A stretch of 64,000 nt of DNA from Meridianimarinicoccus roseus (GCF_003172915.1 NZ_QGKU01000048.1:186001-250000), one strand, 5' to 3'; shown: positions 36,019 through 46,084, counted from the first letter of the stretch. Program-made: numbers and translations. Notes: a model not told the origin generated them from the letters alone.

Positions 36019-37677
36019 ATGCTTCGTGGCCTCGATATTCGCGACATCCTGATCATCGACCGACTGGATCTTGAATTCCAGCCGGGCCTGAACGTGCTGA
36101 CCGGCGAAACCGGCGCGGGCAAGTCGATTCTGCTGGACAGTCTCGGGTTTGTGCTGGGCTGGCGCGGGCGTGCCGACCTCGTGCGCAGCGGGGCCGAGCG
36201 GGGTGAGGTGACGGCCTGGTTCGAGGTGCCCCAAGGCCATGCCGCGCGCGAAGTGCTGGCCGAAGCAGGGCTGCCGGACGGAGATGAGCTTGTGCTGCGT
36301 CGGACCAACACCACCGACGGGCGAAAGACCGCCTATGTGAACGACAGGCGCGTGTCCGGGGACGTGCTGCGCCGCCTGTCGGATTGCCTTGTGGAACTGC
36401 ACGGACAGCATGATGACCGCGGACTGCTGGACGCGCGCGGTCATGGCGCATTGCTGGATGCCTTCGCCGGCCATGACAACCTTCTGTCGGAGTTGCGCGA
36501 GAGCTGGCGCGCGCTGGCCGCTGCCCGCAAGGCCGAAGCGGTGGCGCGCGACCAACTAGAGGCCGCCCGCGCGGAAGAGGACTACCTGCGGCATTCAGTG
36601 GCTGAGCTTGACGCGCTTGATCCGCAACCGGGGGAAGAGGCCGATCTCGACGCCCGGCGCCGCGGGATGCAGGCAGCCGAACGGGTGCGCAGTGACGTGC
36701 AGCAGGCGGCGCAGGTGCTGGGCGGCGACGGTGCGGAAGCGCAGCTTGTCGCCGCGCTGCGCTGGCTGGAAGGCGCTGCGGACCAGATCGGCCCGCTGCT
36801 TGAGGCGCCGCTGGCCGCGCTGGACCGGGCGATGACGGAACTATCCGAGGCGCAGTCCGGAGTGGAACGCTGTCTGCAGGCGCTGGACTTCGACCCGTTC
36901 GAATTGGAAACCGCCGAAGAGCGGTTGTTCGCACTGCGCGCGCTGGCGCGCAAACACGATGTTCTGGCCGACGATCTGGCCGGGCTGGCCGATGCGCTGC
37001 GCACGCGCCTGGCCGGTCTGGACCGGGGCGAGGAGGAACTGGCCGCGCTGGGGCGGGCCCGCGCTGATGCCGAGGCGGCGTTCGATACCGCCGCGACGGC
37101 GCTGACTGCGTCGCGCGCTGCGGCGGCCAAGCGCCTCGATGCCGCGATGGCGGCGGAACTTGCACCGCTGAAGATGGAGCGGGCGGTATTCTCGACCCGG
37201 CTTTCCGGTGCGGCGCCCGGTCCGGCCGGGCGCGACGCGGTCAGCTTCGAGGTGGCGACCAATCCCGGCGCACCGTCCGGGCCGCTGGACCGGATCGCAT
37301 CGGGCGGGGAGTTGTCGCGCTTCCTTCTGGCGCTCAAGGTCTGCCTGACGGCGTCGACGCCCGGCGTGACGCTGATCTTCGACGAGATCGACCGCGGGGT
37401 CGGCGGCGCAACCGCCGACGCGGTGGGGCGACGGCTGGCATCCCTGGCGGCAACAGGCGGCGGGCAGGTGCTGGTGGTGACCCATTCCCCGCAGGTCGCC
37501 GCGCTTGGCGCGCATCACTGGCGGGTCGAAAAGTCAGTCACCGGCGGCGTGACCGTGTCGCGGGTCGTGCCGCTGGCACCGAAGGACCGTATCGACGAAA
37601 TCGCGCGGATGCTGGCCGGAGATCAGGTGACTCCCGCCGCGCGCGAGGCTGCCCGTGCCCTCTTGGGCGGGCGCTGA
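36019..37677 (+). CDS. recN: DNA repair protein RecN
   Basis: A 552-residue SMC-like ATPase that helps double-strand-break repair. Walker A GETGAGKS is at residues 29-36, followed by a long coiled-coil middle; the C-terminal half carries the signature [12 protein letters not shown] and Walker [15 protein letters not shown]. Length is standard. Although recN is an SOS gene in many bacteria, I see no GTTC-N7-GTTC site in the 57 bp before it; it may be read from the bamD promoter. It is convergent with the next gene, 15 bp away. Confidence 0.97.
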   Translation: MLRGLDIRDILIIDRLDLEFQPGLNVLTGETGAGKSILLDSLGFVLGWRGRADLVRSGAERGEVTAWFEVPQGHAAREVLAEAGLPDGDELVLRRTNTTDGRKTAYVNDRRVSGDVLRRLSDCLVELHGQHDDRGLLDARGHGALLDAFAGHDNLLSELRESWRALAAARKAEAVARDQLEAARAEEDYLRHSVAELDALDPQPGEEADLDARRRGMQAAERVRSDVQQAAQVLGGDGAEAQLVAALRWLEGAADQIGPLLEAPLAALDRAMTELSEAQSGVERCLQALDFDPFELETAEERLFALRALARKHDVLADDLAGLADALRTRLAGLDRGEEELAALGRARADAEAAFDTAATALTASRAAAAKRLDAAMAAELAPLKMERAVFSTRLSGAAPGPAGRDAVSFEVATNPGAPSGPLDRIASGGELSRFLLALKVCLTASTPGVTLIFDEIDRGVGGATADAVGRRLASLAATGGGQVLVVTHSPQVAALGAHHWRVEKSVTGGVTVSRVVPLAPKDRIDEIARMLAGDQVTPAAREAARALLGGR

Positions 37678-37692
37678 ACGTCAGCCTGGCAT

Positions 37693-38640
37693 TCAGTCGG
37701 AGGACCGGTCGGGCGTATCGCCGAACACGCCTGCGGCGCGACCCACCAGCATGAAGGCCCGCGCGCTGCGGGTTTCCGACAGCGCGATCAACCCGTCATC
37801 GCCGAGTTGCGGCGCGATGCCGCCCAGCGTCTGGTCGAACCGCCGCAGGAAGTGATGGGCCGTGTCGCGGTAGACCGTGTTCCGCTGAAGTTTGTCCCGG
37901 CAGCGGGCCAGCGCGGCGGGATCATGGATGCCCCCAACCGCCGCGACGGCGCGGGCCCGGTCCCCGGCGGCGAAGCGGCGCCACAGGTCCGGGTTGGCCC
38001 TGTCGTGGGCAAGATCATCCATGTAGATCCCGTCCTGAGACAGCAGCGTCAGCATGTCCTGCGCGGCCTGCACTACCAGCCGCGCCTTGTGGTCGCGCAG
38101 CGCTTTCTGCAGCGCGCGCAACCCGTCGCGGTCTTCGGGTGTTTCGGGAAAATGCAGCGCGCGGATCAGATCGGGAAGGGTCAGTTCGGGAACCGGTCCC
38201 GCGCTTGGATCGAGCGGCAGGCTGCGCTGGCGGGACGCGGGCGGGTCGCGCCTGGCGGCTTGCTGCGCCGAGGGTTCGGGTGCGTTACCGGGGCGCGCCC
38301 GCTCGCGTGCCGTGGCGGCAGGGGGCGGGTTTGAGTCTGATGATACATCTTGCGGCATCGAATGTGTCTGCCCGGCGGCTTGCAGCGCTGCGCGCAGCCG
38401 GTCGCGGTCGTCTCGGAGTGCCGCCGCTTCGTCGCGCAGGGCCTCAAGCCCCAGAGCCAGCACAGCGGCCGCGCCGATCAGCACAAGCGGCAGCACCGCC
38501 GCCAGCAGTGCCCCCGCCCCCGGCGCGTCAGGATAGAGCACAAGGGCGTAAAGCGCGCACCACAGCACTGCCGCCCCGGCTGCGATCCCGATGATCCCGC
38601 CGCGCCCGATGCCGCCCGCCTTGTCCGATCGCCCTGTCAT
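37693..38640 (-). CDS. conserved membrane protein of unknown function
   Basis: A 315-residue protein with two transmembrane helices near the N-terminus (about residues 15-36 and 42-65), a short coiled coil (66-90), a proline- and arginine-rich linker to about 150, and a helical C-terminal domain of about 160 residues containing LTLPDLIRALHFPETPEDRDG and DLWRRFAAGDRARAVAAVGG. I do not recognise a named family; the layout is like a membrane-anchored cytoplasmic domain found next to greA in roseobacters. It starts 22 bp after greA on the same strand, so it is probably cotranscribed with it. Confidence 0.75.
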   Translation of the reverse strand: MTGRSDKAGGIGRGGIIGIAAGAAVLWCALYALVLYPDAPGAGALLAAVLPLVLIGAAAVLALGLEALRDEAAALRDDRDRLRAALQAAGQTHSMPQDVSSDSNPPPAATARERARPGNAPEPSAQQAARRDPPASRQRSLPLDPSAGPVPELTLPDLIRALHFPETPEDRDGLRALQKALRDHKARLVVQAAQDMLTLLSQDGIYMDDLAHDRANPDLWRRFAAGDRARAVAAVGGIHDPAALARCRDKLQRNTVYRDTAHHFLRRFDQTLGGIAPQLGDDGLIALSETRSARAFMLVGRAAGVFGDTPDRSSD

Positions 38641-38662
38641 CTGGTCGGCGCGTGCGCCCCCG

Positions 38663-39133
38663 TCAGGAAAACTTGATGCTGAGAATCTCGTAGCTGCGAT
38701 CGCCGCCGGGGGTGCGCACCTCGACGCTGTCGCCTTCTTCCTTGCCGATCAGCGCCCGCGCCAGCGGCGAGCGGATGTTGAGCTTGCCCTTTTCGATGTC
38801 CGCCTCGGGTTCGCCCACGATCTGGTAGGTCTTTTCCTCGTCCGTATCCTCGTCCACAAGCCGCACCGTCGCGCCGAACTTAACGCTGCCGGAAAACTTG
38901 CTGGGATCGATCACCTCGGCCCGACCCATAATCGATTCGACTTCCTTGATCCGCCCCTCGATGAAGCTCTGCTTCTCGCGCGCGGCGTGATATTCGGCGT
39001 TCTCCGACAGGTCGCCATGTTCGCGCGCCTCGGCGATGGCCCGGATGACGGCCGGGCGTTCCACCGACTTGAGCTTCTTGAGTTCTTCGTCCAGCGCGAC
39101 GAAACCCGCGCGGGTCAGGGGAATCTTTTCCAT
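38663..39133 (-). CDS. greA: transcription elongation factor GreA
   Basis: A 156-residue factor that rescues backtracked RNA polymerase by stimulating transcript cleavage. The N-terminal coiled coil contains the tip motif with acidic residues ([17 protein letters not shown]), and the C-terminal FKBP-like domain contains the [21 protein letters not shown] stretch up to the end SYEILSIKF. The ATG at 39133 gives the exact family length. It is divergent from the ETF oxidoreductase gene. Confidence 0.97.
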   Translation of the reverse strand: MEKIPLTRAGFVALDEELKKLKSVERPAVIRAIAEAREHGDLSENAEYHAAREKQSFIEGRIKEVESIMGRAEVIDPSKFSGSVKFGATVRLVDEDTDEEKTYQIVGEPEADIEKGKLNIRSPLARALIGKEEGDSVEVRTPGGDRSYEILSIKFS

Positions 39134-39280
39134 GTGTCTTCTGTGTCCTGGCTGCGGCCCTGCACCCTTGACGGCCGGGCGCGACATTTCACAGACCACA
39201 TCAAAACGGTGACCCGATTGCAAGGGGGCGCAGCAGTCGCCGGACCATGCGGCGTTGCGGCACTGATCGTGACGTTTGAA

Positions 39281-39308
39281 TTGACCTGCGCCGATTTCAA
39301 CCGATAAC
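39281..39308 (+). promoter_or_regulatory. probable promoter of the ETF oxidoreductase gene
   Basis: TTGACC (39281-39286), 16 bp, GATAAC (39303-39308), giving a leader of about 55 nt. Five of six and four of six positions match the sigma-70 consensus. Confidence 0.4.
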
Positions 39309-39370
39309 CAGCGTAACGCAATTCAAGCGGCGTGCCGCACCCGCAGCATCGCCCGAGAAGAGGATGGCCT

Positions 39371-41020
39371 ATGACCGAACACGTGCGCGAGGAAATGGAG
39401 TATGACGTGGTGATCGTCGGAGCCGGCCCGGCCGGGCTTTCGGCGGCGATCCGCCTCAAGCAGCTGGACGCTGATCTGTCGGTTGTCGTGCTCGAGAAGG
39501 GCTCCGAAGTCGGCGCGCATATCCTGTCGGGCGCGATCCTCGATCCCAAGGGTCTCGATGCGCTGATCCCCGACTGGAAGGAGCGCGGCGCCCCCATCAA
39601 CGTGCCCGTGACCGAAGACCGTTTCTACGTGCTGGGAGAGGCCGGCAAACTGCGCATCCCGAACTGGCCGATGCCGCCGCTGATGAACAACCACGGCAAC
39701 TACATCGTGTCGATGGGCAATGTGTGCCGCTGGATGGCGGAGCAGGCCGAAGAGCTTGGGGTCGAGATCTTCCCCGGCATGGCCTGTTCGGAGCTGGTCT
39801 ATGGCCCGAACGGCGAGGTGTCGGGCGTCGTTGCAGGCGAGTTCGGGCTTCAGCCGGACGGCACGCCGGGGCCGGGTTACGAACCGGGGATGATCCTGCG
39901 CGGCAAATACGTCATGCTGGGCGAAGGCGTGCGCGGTTCGCTGTCAAAACAGGTGATCGAGAAGTTCGGCCTGTCCGACGGCAAGGAGCCGCAGAAATAC
40001 GGGCTCGGCATGAAGGAGATCTGGGAGATCGATCCAGCCAAGCACAAGGCGGGGTCTGTGCTGCACACGATGGGCTGGCCGCTGGGCGGCAACGCGGGCG
40101 GCGGGTCGTTCATCTATCATCTCGACAACAACCAAGTTTATGTCGGCTTCGTGGTGCACCTGAACTACGAAAACCCGTATCTTTACCCCTACATGGAATT
40201 CCAACGCTTCAAGCATCACCCGATGATCGCGGAGCTTCTGAAGGGCGGCAAGCGCGTAGCCTATGGCGCGCGGGCGATTTCCGAAGGCGGCTGGCAATCG
40301 ATCCCCAAGGTCGTCTTCCCTGGCGGCGCGCTGCTGGGGTGCTCGGCAGGGCTTGTGAACGTCCCGCGGATCAAGGGAAACCACAACGCCATGCTGTCGG
40401 GCAAGGCGGCGGCCGAAGCGGCGCATGCGGCGCTCGCAGCGGGCCGGTCCGGGGACGAGTTGACAGCCTACGAGAAGAAGCTCCGTACCGGGCCCATCGC
40501 GGATGACCTGAAGCCCGTGCGCAACGTCAAGCCACTGTGGTCGAAATACGGGCTGACCACTTCGCTGGTGCTGGGTGGGCTGGACATGTGGACCAACACG
40601 ATGGGCTTCTCGCTGCTGGGCACTCTGGGCCACGGCAAGACGGACGCCGAGGCGACGCAACGCACCAGTCGGCACACCCTGATCGATTACCCCAAGCCCG
40701 ACGGCACGCTCAGTTTTGACCGGCTGACCAATGTCAGTTTCGCGGCGACGAACCACGAGGAAAGCCAGCCCGCCCATCTGAAGCTGAAGGACCCGGAAGA
40801 GCCGGTTGCCTCCAACTACTGGAAATACGGCGGGCTGGCGGCGCGCTATTGCCCGGCCGGCGTGTACGAATTCGTGGGCGAACCGGGCGTGGATCAGCGG
40901 TTCGTGATCAATTTCCAGAACTGCGTCCATTGCAAGACCTGTGATATCAAGGATCCGGCGCAGAACATCGTCTGGACCACGCCACAGGGCGGGGACGGGC
41001 CGAACTATCCCAACATGTGA
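39371..41020 (+). CDS. electron-transfer-flavoprotein:ubiquinone oxidoreductase
   Basis: A 549-residue membrane-associated flavoprotein that passes electrons from reduced ETF (fatty-acid and amino-acid oxidation) to ubiquinone. The FAD motif VVIVGAGPAGLSAAIRL is at about residues 13-29. The single 4Fe-4S cluster is bound by C494, C518, C521 and C524 (CPAGVYE and CVHCKTC). The C-terminus GGDGPNYPNM is typical. The ATG at 39371 has GAGG eight bases upstream. A strong hairpin follows the stop by 20 bp. Confidence 0.97.
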   Translation: MTEHVREEMEYDVVIVGAGPAGLSAAIRLKQLDADLSVVVLEKGSEVGAHILSGAILDPKGLDALIPDWKERGAPINVPVTEDRFYVLGEAGKLRIPNWPMPPLMNNHGNYIVSMGNVCRWMAEQAEELGVEIFPGMACSELVYGPNGEVSGVVAGEFGLQPDGTPGPGYEPGMILRGKYVMLGEGVRGSLSKQVIEKFGLSDGKEPQKYGLGMKEIWEIDPAKHKAGSVLHTMGWPLGGNAGGGSFIYHLDNNQVYVGFVVHLNYENPYLYPYMEFQRFKHHPMIAELLKGGKRVAYGARAISEGGWQSIPKVVFPGGALLGCSAGLVNVPRIKGNHNAMLSGKAAAEAAHAALAAGRSGDELTAYEKKLRTGPIADDLKPVRNVKPLWSKYGLTTSLVLGGLDMWTNTMGFSLLGTLGHGKTDAEATQRTSRHTLIDYPKPDGTLSFDRLTNVSFAATNHEESQPAHLKLKDPEEPVASNYWKYGGLAARYCPAGVYEFVGEPGVDQRFVINFQNCVHCKTCDIKDPAQNIVWTTPQGGDGPNYPNM

Positions 41021-41039
41021 CTTCTGCTGCCAAGTTGTG

Positions 41040-41062
41040 ATCCGCGCATTCCCTGCGCGGAT
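41040..41062 (+). terminator. terminator-like hairpin after the ETF oxidoreductase gene
   Basis: A perfect 9-bp stem (ATCCGCGCA with its complement) and TTCCC loop, 20 bp after the stop. No T-tract follows, so termination may need Rho, or the hairpin protects the 3' end. Confidence 0.4.
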
Positions 41063-41098
41063 TGCCAATGTGCCAAGGCAGGTCTAGGTTTGATCGAA

Positions 41099-42814
41099 AT
41101 GATCCGATCACGGAGCCCTGTCTTGCGCATTTCCCGCCCCCTTGTCGTTCTTGCGCTTTGCGCCCAGTTTGCCGGACCGGCCCACGCTTTCGGCACTTCC
41201 GGGTCGTATCTGGCGGCGCGGCATGCCAGCTATGAAAGCAATTACGTCGCTGCGGCGGAGTATTACACTCGGGCGCTGGCGCTCGATCCCGGCAACCCTT
41301 CCCTGATGGAAGCGGTGATATCGTCCAATATCAACATGGGCGAGGTCGCGCGCGGCTTTCCAGTGGCCCGTCGGATGATTGGCGCCGGCCTGCGCAGCCA
41401 GGTGGCGAACATGGCAGGCCTTGCCGAGCGGGTGACCGAAGGCGATTTCACCGGTCTGATCGGCACGCTGCAGGGCGGTGAGACAGTTGGCGCGCTGGTA
41501 GACGGGCTGGCGCTGGCCTGGGCCCAGTTTGGCGCAGGACAGGTGACAGAGGCGCTTGCGACGTTCGACGCGGTATCTGCCGAGCAGGGGCTGAAGTCCT
41601 TTGCGCTTTATCACAAGGCGCTGGCGCTTGCGATCGCTGGAGATTTCGAAGGCGCGGACGATATTCTGTCGGGCCGTGCCTCTGGACCGCTGCAGATGTC
41701 GCCGCGCGGCATCTTGGCCCACGCGCAGGTGCTGGCGCAACTGGACCGGCGCGGTGATGCGGCCGAATTGGTCGGGTCAGTGTTCGGCGCCAATGCATCG
41801 CCGGAATTCGAAGCTCTGGTGGCGGACCTGACCTCTGGCGCGCCGGTGCCGTACGACATCGCCACCGACGCGGGGGAGGGGATCGGCGAGGTGTTTCATG
41901 CTGTCGGCTCCGCGCTGGTGGGGGAATCCGCGCCGGGCTACACGTTGCTTTACGCGCGCCTGGCCGAATTTCTGAACCCGAACAATGTGGATGCGACACT
42001 GCTCAGCGCTGAACTGCTGGAGCAGATGGAACAGTACGAACTGGCCACGCAGACCTATGACCGCGTGCCGCAGGATCACCCGGCCTTCGTGAACGCCGAG
42101 ATCGGCCGGGCCGAGGCGCTGCTGGACGCCGGACGCGATGAGGGCGCTGTCGAAGCCCTGACGCAGCTTGCCAAGCGCTTTCCGGAATCACGGATCGTGC
42201 AGTACCGGCTTGGTGACATGCTGCGCAGCCTCGACCGACACGGCGAGGCCGCGGTAGCCTATGACCGGGCCATCGCACTGACGGACGATCCGCAGCAGTC
42301 CGATTGGCCGCTCTTTTTCTCGCGAGGGATCAGCCTCGAACGGACCGACCGATGGGACGAGGCTGAGGCCGATTTCCGCTTCGCGCTTGAATTGCAGCCC
42401 GACCAACCGCAGGTGCTGAATTATCTGGGCTATTCGCTCGTCGAGATGGGAGAGAACCTCGACGAGGCGTTGGGCATGATCGAACGCGCCGTCGCCGGGC
42501 GGCCCGATGACGGTTACATCACCGACAGCCTCGGCTGGGTGCTTTACCGAATGGGCCGCTACGACGAGGCGATCGTCCACATGGAACGCGCGGTCGAACT
42601 GATGCCTGTGGACCCGATCATCAACGACCATCTCGGCGACGTGCTCTGGGCCGTCGGGCGGCGGATCGAGGCGCGCTTCCAGTGGCATCGGGCGCTGTCC
42701 TTCGACCCCGAACCCGACGAAGCGCAGCGCATCCGCCGCAAGCTTGAGGTTGGGCTCGATCAGGTCCTGAGCGAGGAAGGGGCAGAACCTCTTGCCGCAA
42801 TCAACGACGGCTGA
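41099..42814 (+). CDS. exported TPR-repeat protein
   Basis: A 571-residue protein with a signal peptide ending near residue 30 (GPAHA-FG) and at least nine TPR-like units. The clearest are near residues 43-65 (YVAAAEYYTRALALDPGNP), in the middle (RHGEAAVAYDRAIAL) and three consecutive ones toward the end (WDEAEADFRFALELQPDQP, the MIERAVAGRPDDGY unit and YDEAIVHMERAVELMPVDP). It likely scaffolds an envelope complex in the periplasm; no specific partner is evident. I prefer the ATG at 41099 to a TTG three codons upstream. The end overlaps ispE by 23 bp, so the two are coupled, a pairing that suggests cotranscription rather than related function. Confidence 0.85.
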   Translation: MIRSRSPVLRISRPLVVLALCAQFAGPAHAFGTSGSYLAARHASYESNYVAAAEYYTRALALDPGNPSLMEAVISSNINMGEVARGFPVARRMIGAGLRSQVANMAGLAERVTEGDFTGLIGTLQGGETVGALVDGLALAWAQFGAGQVTEALATFDAVSAEQGLKSFALYHKALALAIAGDFEGADDILSGRASGPLQMSPRGILAHAQVLAQLDRRGDAAELVGSVFGANASPEFEALVADLTSGAPVPYDIATDAGEGIGEVFHAVGSALVGESAPGYTLLYARLAEFLNPNNVDATLLSAELLEQMEQYELATQTYDRVPQDHPAFVNAEIGRAEALLDAGRDEGAVEALTQLAKRFPESRIVQYRLGDMLRSLDRHGEAAVAYDRAIALTDDPQQSDWPLFFSRGISLERTDRWDEAEADFRFALELQPDQPQVLNYLGYSLVEMGENLDEALGMIERAVAGRPDDGYITDSLGWVLYRMGRYDEAIVHMERAVELMPVDPIINDHLGDVLWAVGRRIEARFQWHRALSFDPEPDEAQRIRRKLEVGLDQVLSEEGAEPLAAINDG

Positions 42815-43640
42815 GGCCTTCGCCCCGGCCAAGGTCAACCTGTCGCTGCATGTCACCGGACAGCGTGCCGACGGCTATCATCTGCTGGACAGCCTTGTTG
42901 TCTTCGCCGGGATCGGGGACCACCTGAACGCAAGGGCCGCGCCGCGCACCAGCCTGCGTGTGACCGGACCGATGCAGGGCACAGTGCCGGACGGGGGCGA
43001 CAACCTCGTTCTGCGCGCTGCCGCGCTGTTCGACCCGCCCGTCGGTGCGGAGATCACCCTGACCAAGAACTTGCCCGCTGCTGCAGGCCTGGGTGGTGGA
43101 TCGTCCGACGCTGCTGCCTGCCTTAGTGCGCTGTCGGGGCTGTCGGGCCGCCCGCTGCCGCCGCGCGCCGCACAACTGACGCTGGGCGCGGACGTGCCGG
43201 CGTGCGTTGTAGGTGTCCCCCTGCGAATGCAGGGCATCGGCGAGCGGCTGACCGCGTGGCCGCCGCTGCCGCCATTGTGGTTGGTGCTGGTCAATCCCGG
43301 CGTAGGCGTTTCCACTCCGGAGGTGTTTCGCGGTCTCGACAGTAGGGACAACGCGCCGATGCCCGACATGCCCCACGCCCGCAGCGCGGCCGATTTCCTG
43401 CACTGGCTGCGGGCTCAGCGCAACGACATGCAATCCGCCGCCTGCCGCATCGCGCCGGAGATCGGTGGCGTGCTGGCGGCCATCGCGGAAACGCCGGGCT
43501 GTCAGCTTGCGCGAATGTCAGGATCCGGGGCGACCTGCTTCGGGCTTTATACCAGCCCGGACAGCGCGGGGCAGGCCGCCTTGCGGATCGCCCGTGCACA
43601 ACCGCGATGGTGGTGTCAGGCAGGGGCCATTCTTGACTGA
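42792..43640 (+). CDS. ispE: 4-diphosphocytidyl-2-C-methyl-D-erythritol kinase
   Basis: A 282-residue GHMP kinase of the MEP isoprenoid pathway. The N-terminal FAPAKVNLSLHVTGQRADGYH is the family signature, and the ATP loop LPAAAGLGGGSSDAAA lies near residues 95-110; the C-terminal MSGSGATCFGLY is also present. The start is a TTG at 42792 inside the TPR gene, with a GAGGAAGGGG tract about 10-20 bases upstream. Its product feeds the isoprenoid pool used by the convergent polyprenyl synthase gene 23 bp away and by undecaprenyl phosphate synthesis. Confidence 0.95.
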   Translation: MPQSTTAEAFAPAKVNLSLHVTGQRADGYHLLDSLVVFAGIGDHLNARAAPRTSLRVTGPMQGTVPDGGDNLVLRAAALFDPPVGAEITLTKNLPAAAGLGGGSSDAAACLSALSGLSGRPLPPRAAQLTLGADVPACVVGVPLRMQGIGERLTAWPPLPPLWLVLVNPGVGVSTPEVFRGLDSRDNAPMPDMPHARSAADFLHWLRAQRNDMQSAACRIAPEIGGVLAAIAETPGCQLARMSGSGATCFGLYTSPDSAGQAALRIARAQPRWWCQAGAILD

Positions 43641-43663
43641 ACCCGCACCGGCGGCCTGAGCGG

Positions 43664-44665
43664 TCAGTTGATACGGGCGACCACGTAATTGGCCAGTTCG
43701 ATCAGCATGTCCCGCAAATCGCTGGGCGGATGCGCGGCAAGCGCGGTCTTCGCACGGTTCGTCCAGACATTCGCATCGGCGCGCGCGGCCTCCATCGCGC
43801 CATGTCGGTCCAGCAGCGCCAGCGCATGTTCGAGATCGCCGTCCTCCTGCTTTCCCTTCTCGATGGTTCTAACCCAGAACGCCCGTTCCTCGGCATCGGC
43901 GCGGGCGACAGCCTTGATCACGGGCAGCGTCAGCTTCCGTTCGCGGAAATCGTCACCGATGTTCTTGCCGGTCTGCATGCTGGCGCCGCCGTAGTCCAGA
44001 AGGTCGTCCGCGATCTGGAAGGCGATCCCCAGCGCGTCGCCATATGTGAAAAGCGCGCGCACCTGCGCGTCGGAAGCTCCTGCCACAACGCCGCCGACTT
44101 CGGTCGCAGCCGAAAACAGCGCCGCGGTCTTGCCGCGCACGATCTTCAGGTAGACCGATTCATCCGTGGCGAGGTTGCGCGCCGCGGTCAGTTGAAGCAC
44201 TTCGCCCTCTGCGATGGTGGCGGACGCGTTTGCCAGGATATCGAGAACCTTGAGCGAGCCGGTTTCGATCATCAACTGAAACGAGCGGGCGAACAGGTAG
44301 TCTCCCACCAGCACTGACGACTTGTTGTCCCAAAGAAGGTTCGCGGTGGGCCGACCGCGCCGCTTGTCGCTTTCGTCCACCACGTCGTCATGCAGCAGCG
44401 TCGCGGTATGGATGAACTCGACCGTGGCGGCAAGGTGGATGTGATGCGGCCCCTCATACCCGCACATCCGTGCGGCGGCGAGCGTCAGCATCGGGCGTAG
44501 CCGCTTGCCGCCTGCCTCGATCAGATGGGCCGAAATCTCGGGGATGCGCGGGGCGTGTTCGGAGGCCATGCGCTCGCGGATCAGCAGGTTCACCTGTTCC
44601 ATATCGGGGGCAAGCACCGACGAAAGGCGTTCAACGGGCTTCACTGCGGCTGTATCGAGGCTCAT
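43664..44665 (-). CDS. long-chain polyprenyl diphosphate synthase
   Basis: A 333-residue trans-prenyltransferase making the ubiquinone side chain, octaprenyl (IspB) or decaprenyl (DdsA); Rhodobacterales use Q10, which favours decaprenyl, but chain length cannot be read from the sequence. The first aspartate-rich motif DDVVD is at residues 93-97 and the second is DDLLD, about 130 residues later. GGKRLRP, which binds isopentenyl diphosphate, is near residue 52. The ATG at 44665 is in keeping with family N-termini; the frame stays open upstream through the antisense of the next two genes. It is divergent from the DUF2007 gene, 55 bp away. Confidence 0.93.
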   Translation of the reverse strand: MSLDTAAVKPVERLSSVLAPDMEQVNLLIRERMASEHAPRIPEISAHLIEAGGKRLRPMLTLAAARMCGYEGPHHIHLAATVEFIHTATLLHDDVVDESDKRRGRPTANLLWDNKSSVLVGDYLFARSFQLMIETGSLKVLDILANASATIAEGEVLQLTAARNLATDESVYLKIVRGKTAALFSAATEVGGVVAGASDAQVRALFTYGDALGIAFQIADDLLDYGGASMQTGKNIGDDFRERKLTLPVIKAVARADAEERAFWVRTIEKGKQEDGDLEHALALLDRHGAMEAARADANVWTNRAKTALAAHPPSDLRDMLIELANYVVARIN

Positions 44666-44720
44666 CACGGTTCCGTATGCTGTCTCGACAAGCCCGGGGG
44701 CATGCCGTAACTGACTGAAT

Positions 44721-44936
44721 ATGAGGGAGCTTCTGCGCACTACCGACCCCACGATCGTGGCCTTTGCCACTGCGCTCCTACAGGGAGAGGATATAGACTG
44801 CTTTCCCATGGACGTCCATATGAGCGTTCTTGAAGGATCGATCGGCGTACTGCCCAGACGCTTGATGGTACGCGACAAAGACCTCTTCCGCGCGCGGGCG
44901 GTTATGGTGGACAACGGCATTTCCGTGGCGGACTGA
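44721..44936 (+). CDS. DUF2007-domain protein
   Basis: A 71-residue protein of the DUF2007 family, annotated elsewhere as a putative signal-transducing protein. The pattern of an N-terminal LLRTTDPTIVAFATALLQGEDI, a middle strand, then VRDKDLFRARAVMVDNGI is characteristic: a ferredoxin-like fold in which a strand-helix-strand repeats. It has no catalytic residues I can point to. It ends two bases before the methyltransferase gene, so they form one unit; the pairing is common in alphaproteobacteria. Confidence 0.85.
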   Translation: MRELLRTTDPTIVAFATALLQGEDIDCFPMDVHMSVLEGSIGVLPRRLMVRDKDLFRARAVMVDNGISVAD

Positions 44937-44938
44937 CG

Positions 44939-45700
44939 GTGGACGGGGCGCTCACGCGCGATGCTTTTCTGGGTGGCAGGCTTCACTTGTTGCAGCCGAC
45001 GCGCGGCTATCGGGCGGGCACGGACCCGGTTCTGCTGGCGGCGGCGGTCCCCGCCAAGGCCGGCCAGAGCGTTCTGGACCTCGGCTGCGGGGTGGGGGCT
45101 GCGGCGCTGTGCCTCGGGGTGCGGGTGCCCGGACTGCACCTGACCGGGGTGGAGCTTCAGCCGGACTACGCCGACCTTGCCCGCCGCAACGCGGCCGAGG
45201 CCGACATCGCCCTCGACGTGGTGACAGCGGACCTTCGGGCGCTTCCGCCAACCGTTCTGGCCCATTCCTTCGACCATGTCCTGACCAATCCGCCTTATTT
45301 CCAACGCCGTCATGGAACAGGCGCAGGCAATGCCGGGCGCGAGACCGCGATGGGGGAGGCGCTGCCGCTGGCGGACTGGCTTGATGCTTCGATCCGCCGG
45401 GTGCGGCCGGGCGGCACTCTGACGCTGATCCAGCGCACCGAACGCCTGCCGGAGGCGCTAGGCGCGGTATTGGGGCGGATGGGAGCCTGCCAGGTACTCC
45501 CGATCACGGGTCGCGCGGGCCGCCCGGCCGGACTGTTCGTTCTGCACGCGGTGAAAGGGCGCCGCACACCGTTCCGGCTTTGTGCCCCGCTGGTCACCCA
45601 CACGGGCGAATCGCATACGGCCGATACGGAGCAATACACGCATGACTTGTATAAGGTGCTCCGAAATGCCGCACCCCTTCCCGGCTTCCCCGCGCCCTGA
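44939..45700 (+). CDS. TrmN6/YfiC-type methyltransferase
   Basis: A 253-residue SAM-dependent methyltransferase of the tRNA1(Val) adenine-37 N6-methyltransferase family. The SAM motif is VLDLGCGVGAAALCLG (residues about 45-60) and the catalytic motif is NPPY near residue 119, which indicates methylation of an exocyclic amino group such as adenine N6. The actual substrate is inferred from the family. The start is a GTG two bases after the DUF2007 stop. A short gap of 118 bp precedes the DUF465 gene. Confidence 0.85.
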   Translation: MDGALTRDAFLGGRLHLLQPTRGYRAGTDPVLLAAAVPAKAGQSVLDLGCGVGAAALCLGVRVPGLHLTGVELQPDYADLARRNAAEADIALDVVTADLRALPPTVLAHSFDHVLTNPPYFQRRHGTGAGNAGRETAMGEALPLADWLDASIRRVRPGGTLTLIQRTERLPEALGAVLGRMGACQVLPITGRAGRPAGLFVLHAVKGRRTPFRLCAPLVTHTGESHTADTEQYTHDLYKVLRNAAPLPGFPAP

Positions 45701-45818
45701 ATTTTATGGGTCTGCGCGCGCCCATATGACAGACGCGTAACGGAGATGTCTGTTTTTGGTGACAGGTGCCGCGAATTGTGATGCCATGAAGGGGCTCACC
45801 CTATCAAAGGAGATATCG

Positions 45819-45995
45819 ATGTCAGTGAATGCACATCTTCAGGAACTCCGCCGCAAACACCAGCACCTGTCCACACAGGTGGAGGAGGCGCAGCGAAGTC
45901 CTGGCATCGACGGCCTTCAGGTCGCGCAGCTGAAAAAGCAGAAGCTGCAGATCAAGCAGGAGATCCATCGCCTGTCGGAGAGCCAGGTCGGCTGA
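45819..45995 (+). CDS. DUF465 (YdcH-type) small coiled-coil protein
   Basis: A 58-residue, highly charged helical protein of the DUF465/YdcH family, with unknown function. The sequence LRRKHQHLSTQVEEAQRSPG followed by LKKQKLQIKQEIHRL is the family's two-helix pattern. The start is set by a near-perfect AAAGGAG ribosome site six bases before the ATG at 45819; upstream in-frame ATGs lack one. It stands alone between the methyltransferase and a two-way terminator. Confidence 0.9.
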   Translation: MSVNAHLQELRRKHQHLSTQVEEAQRSPGIDGLQVAQLKKQKLQIKQEIHRLSESQVG

Positions 45996-46084
45996 CGCGA
46001 CGCCTTCCTTGCGAAGACCGGGGCATGTCGGCAGGCGCCGATATGCCCTTTTTCATGTGCGGCCCGGTGCATGGCCGCGCGGGC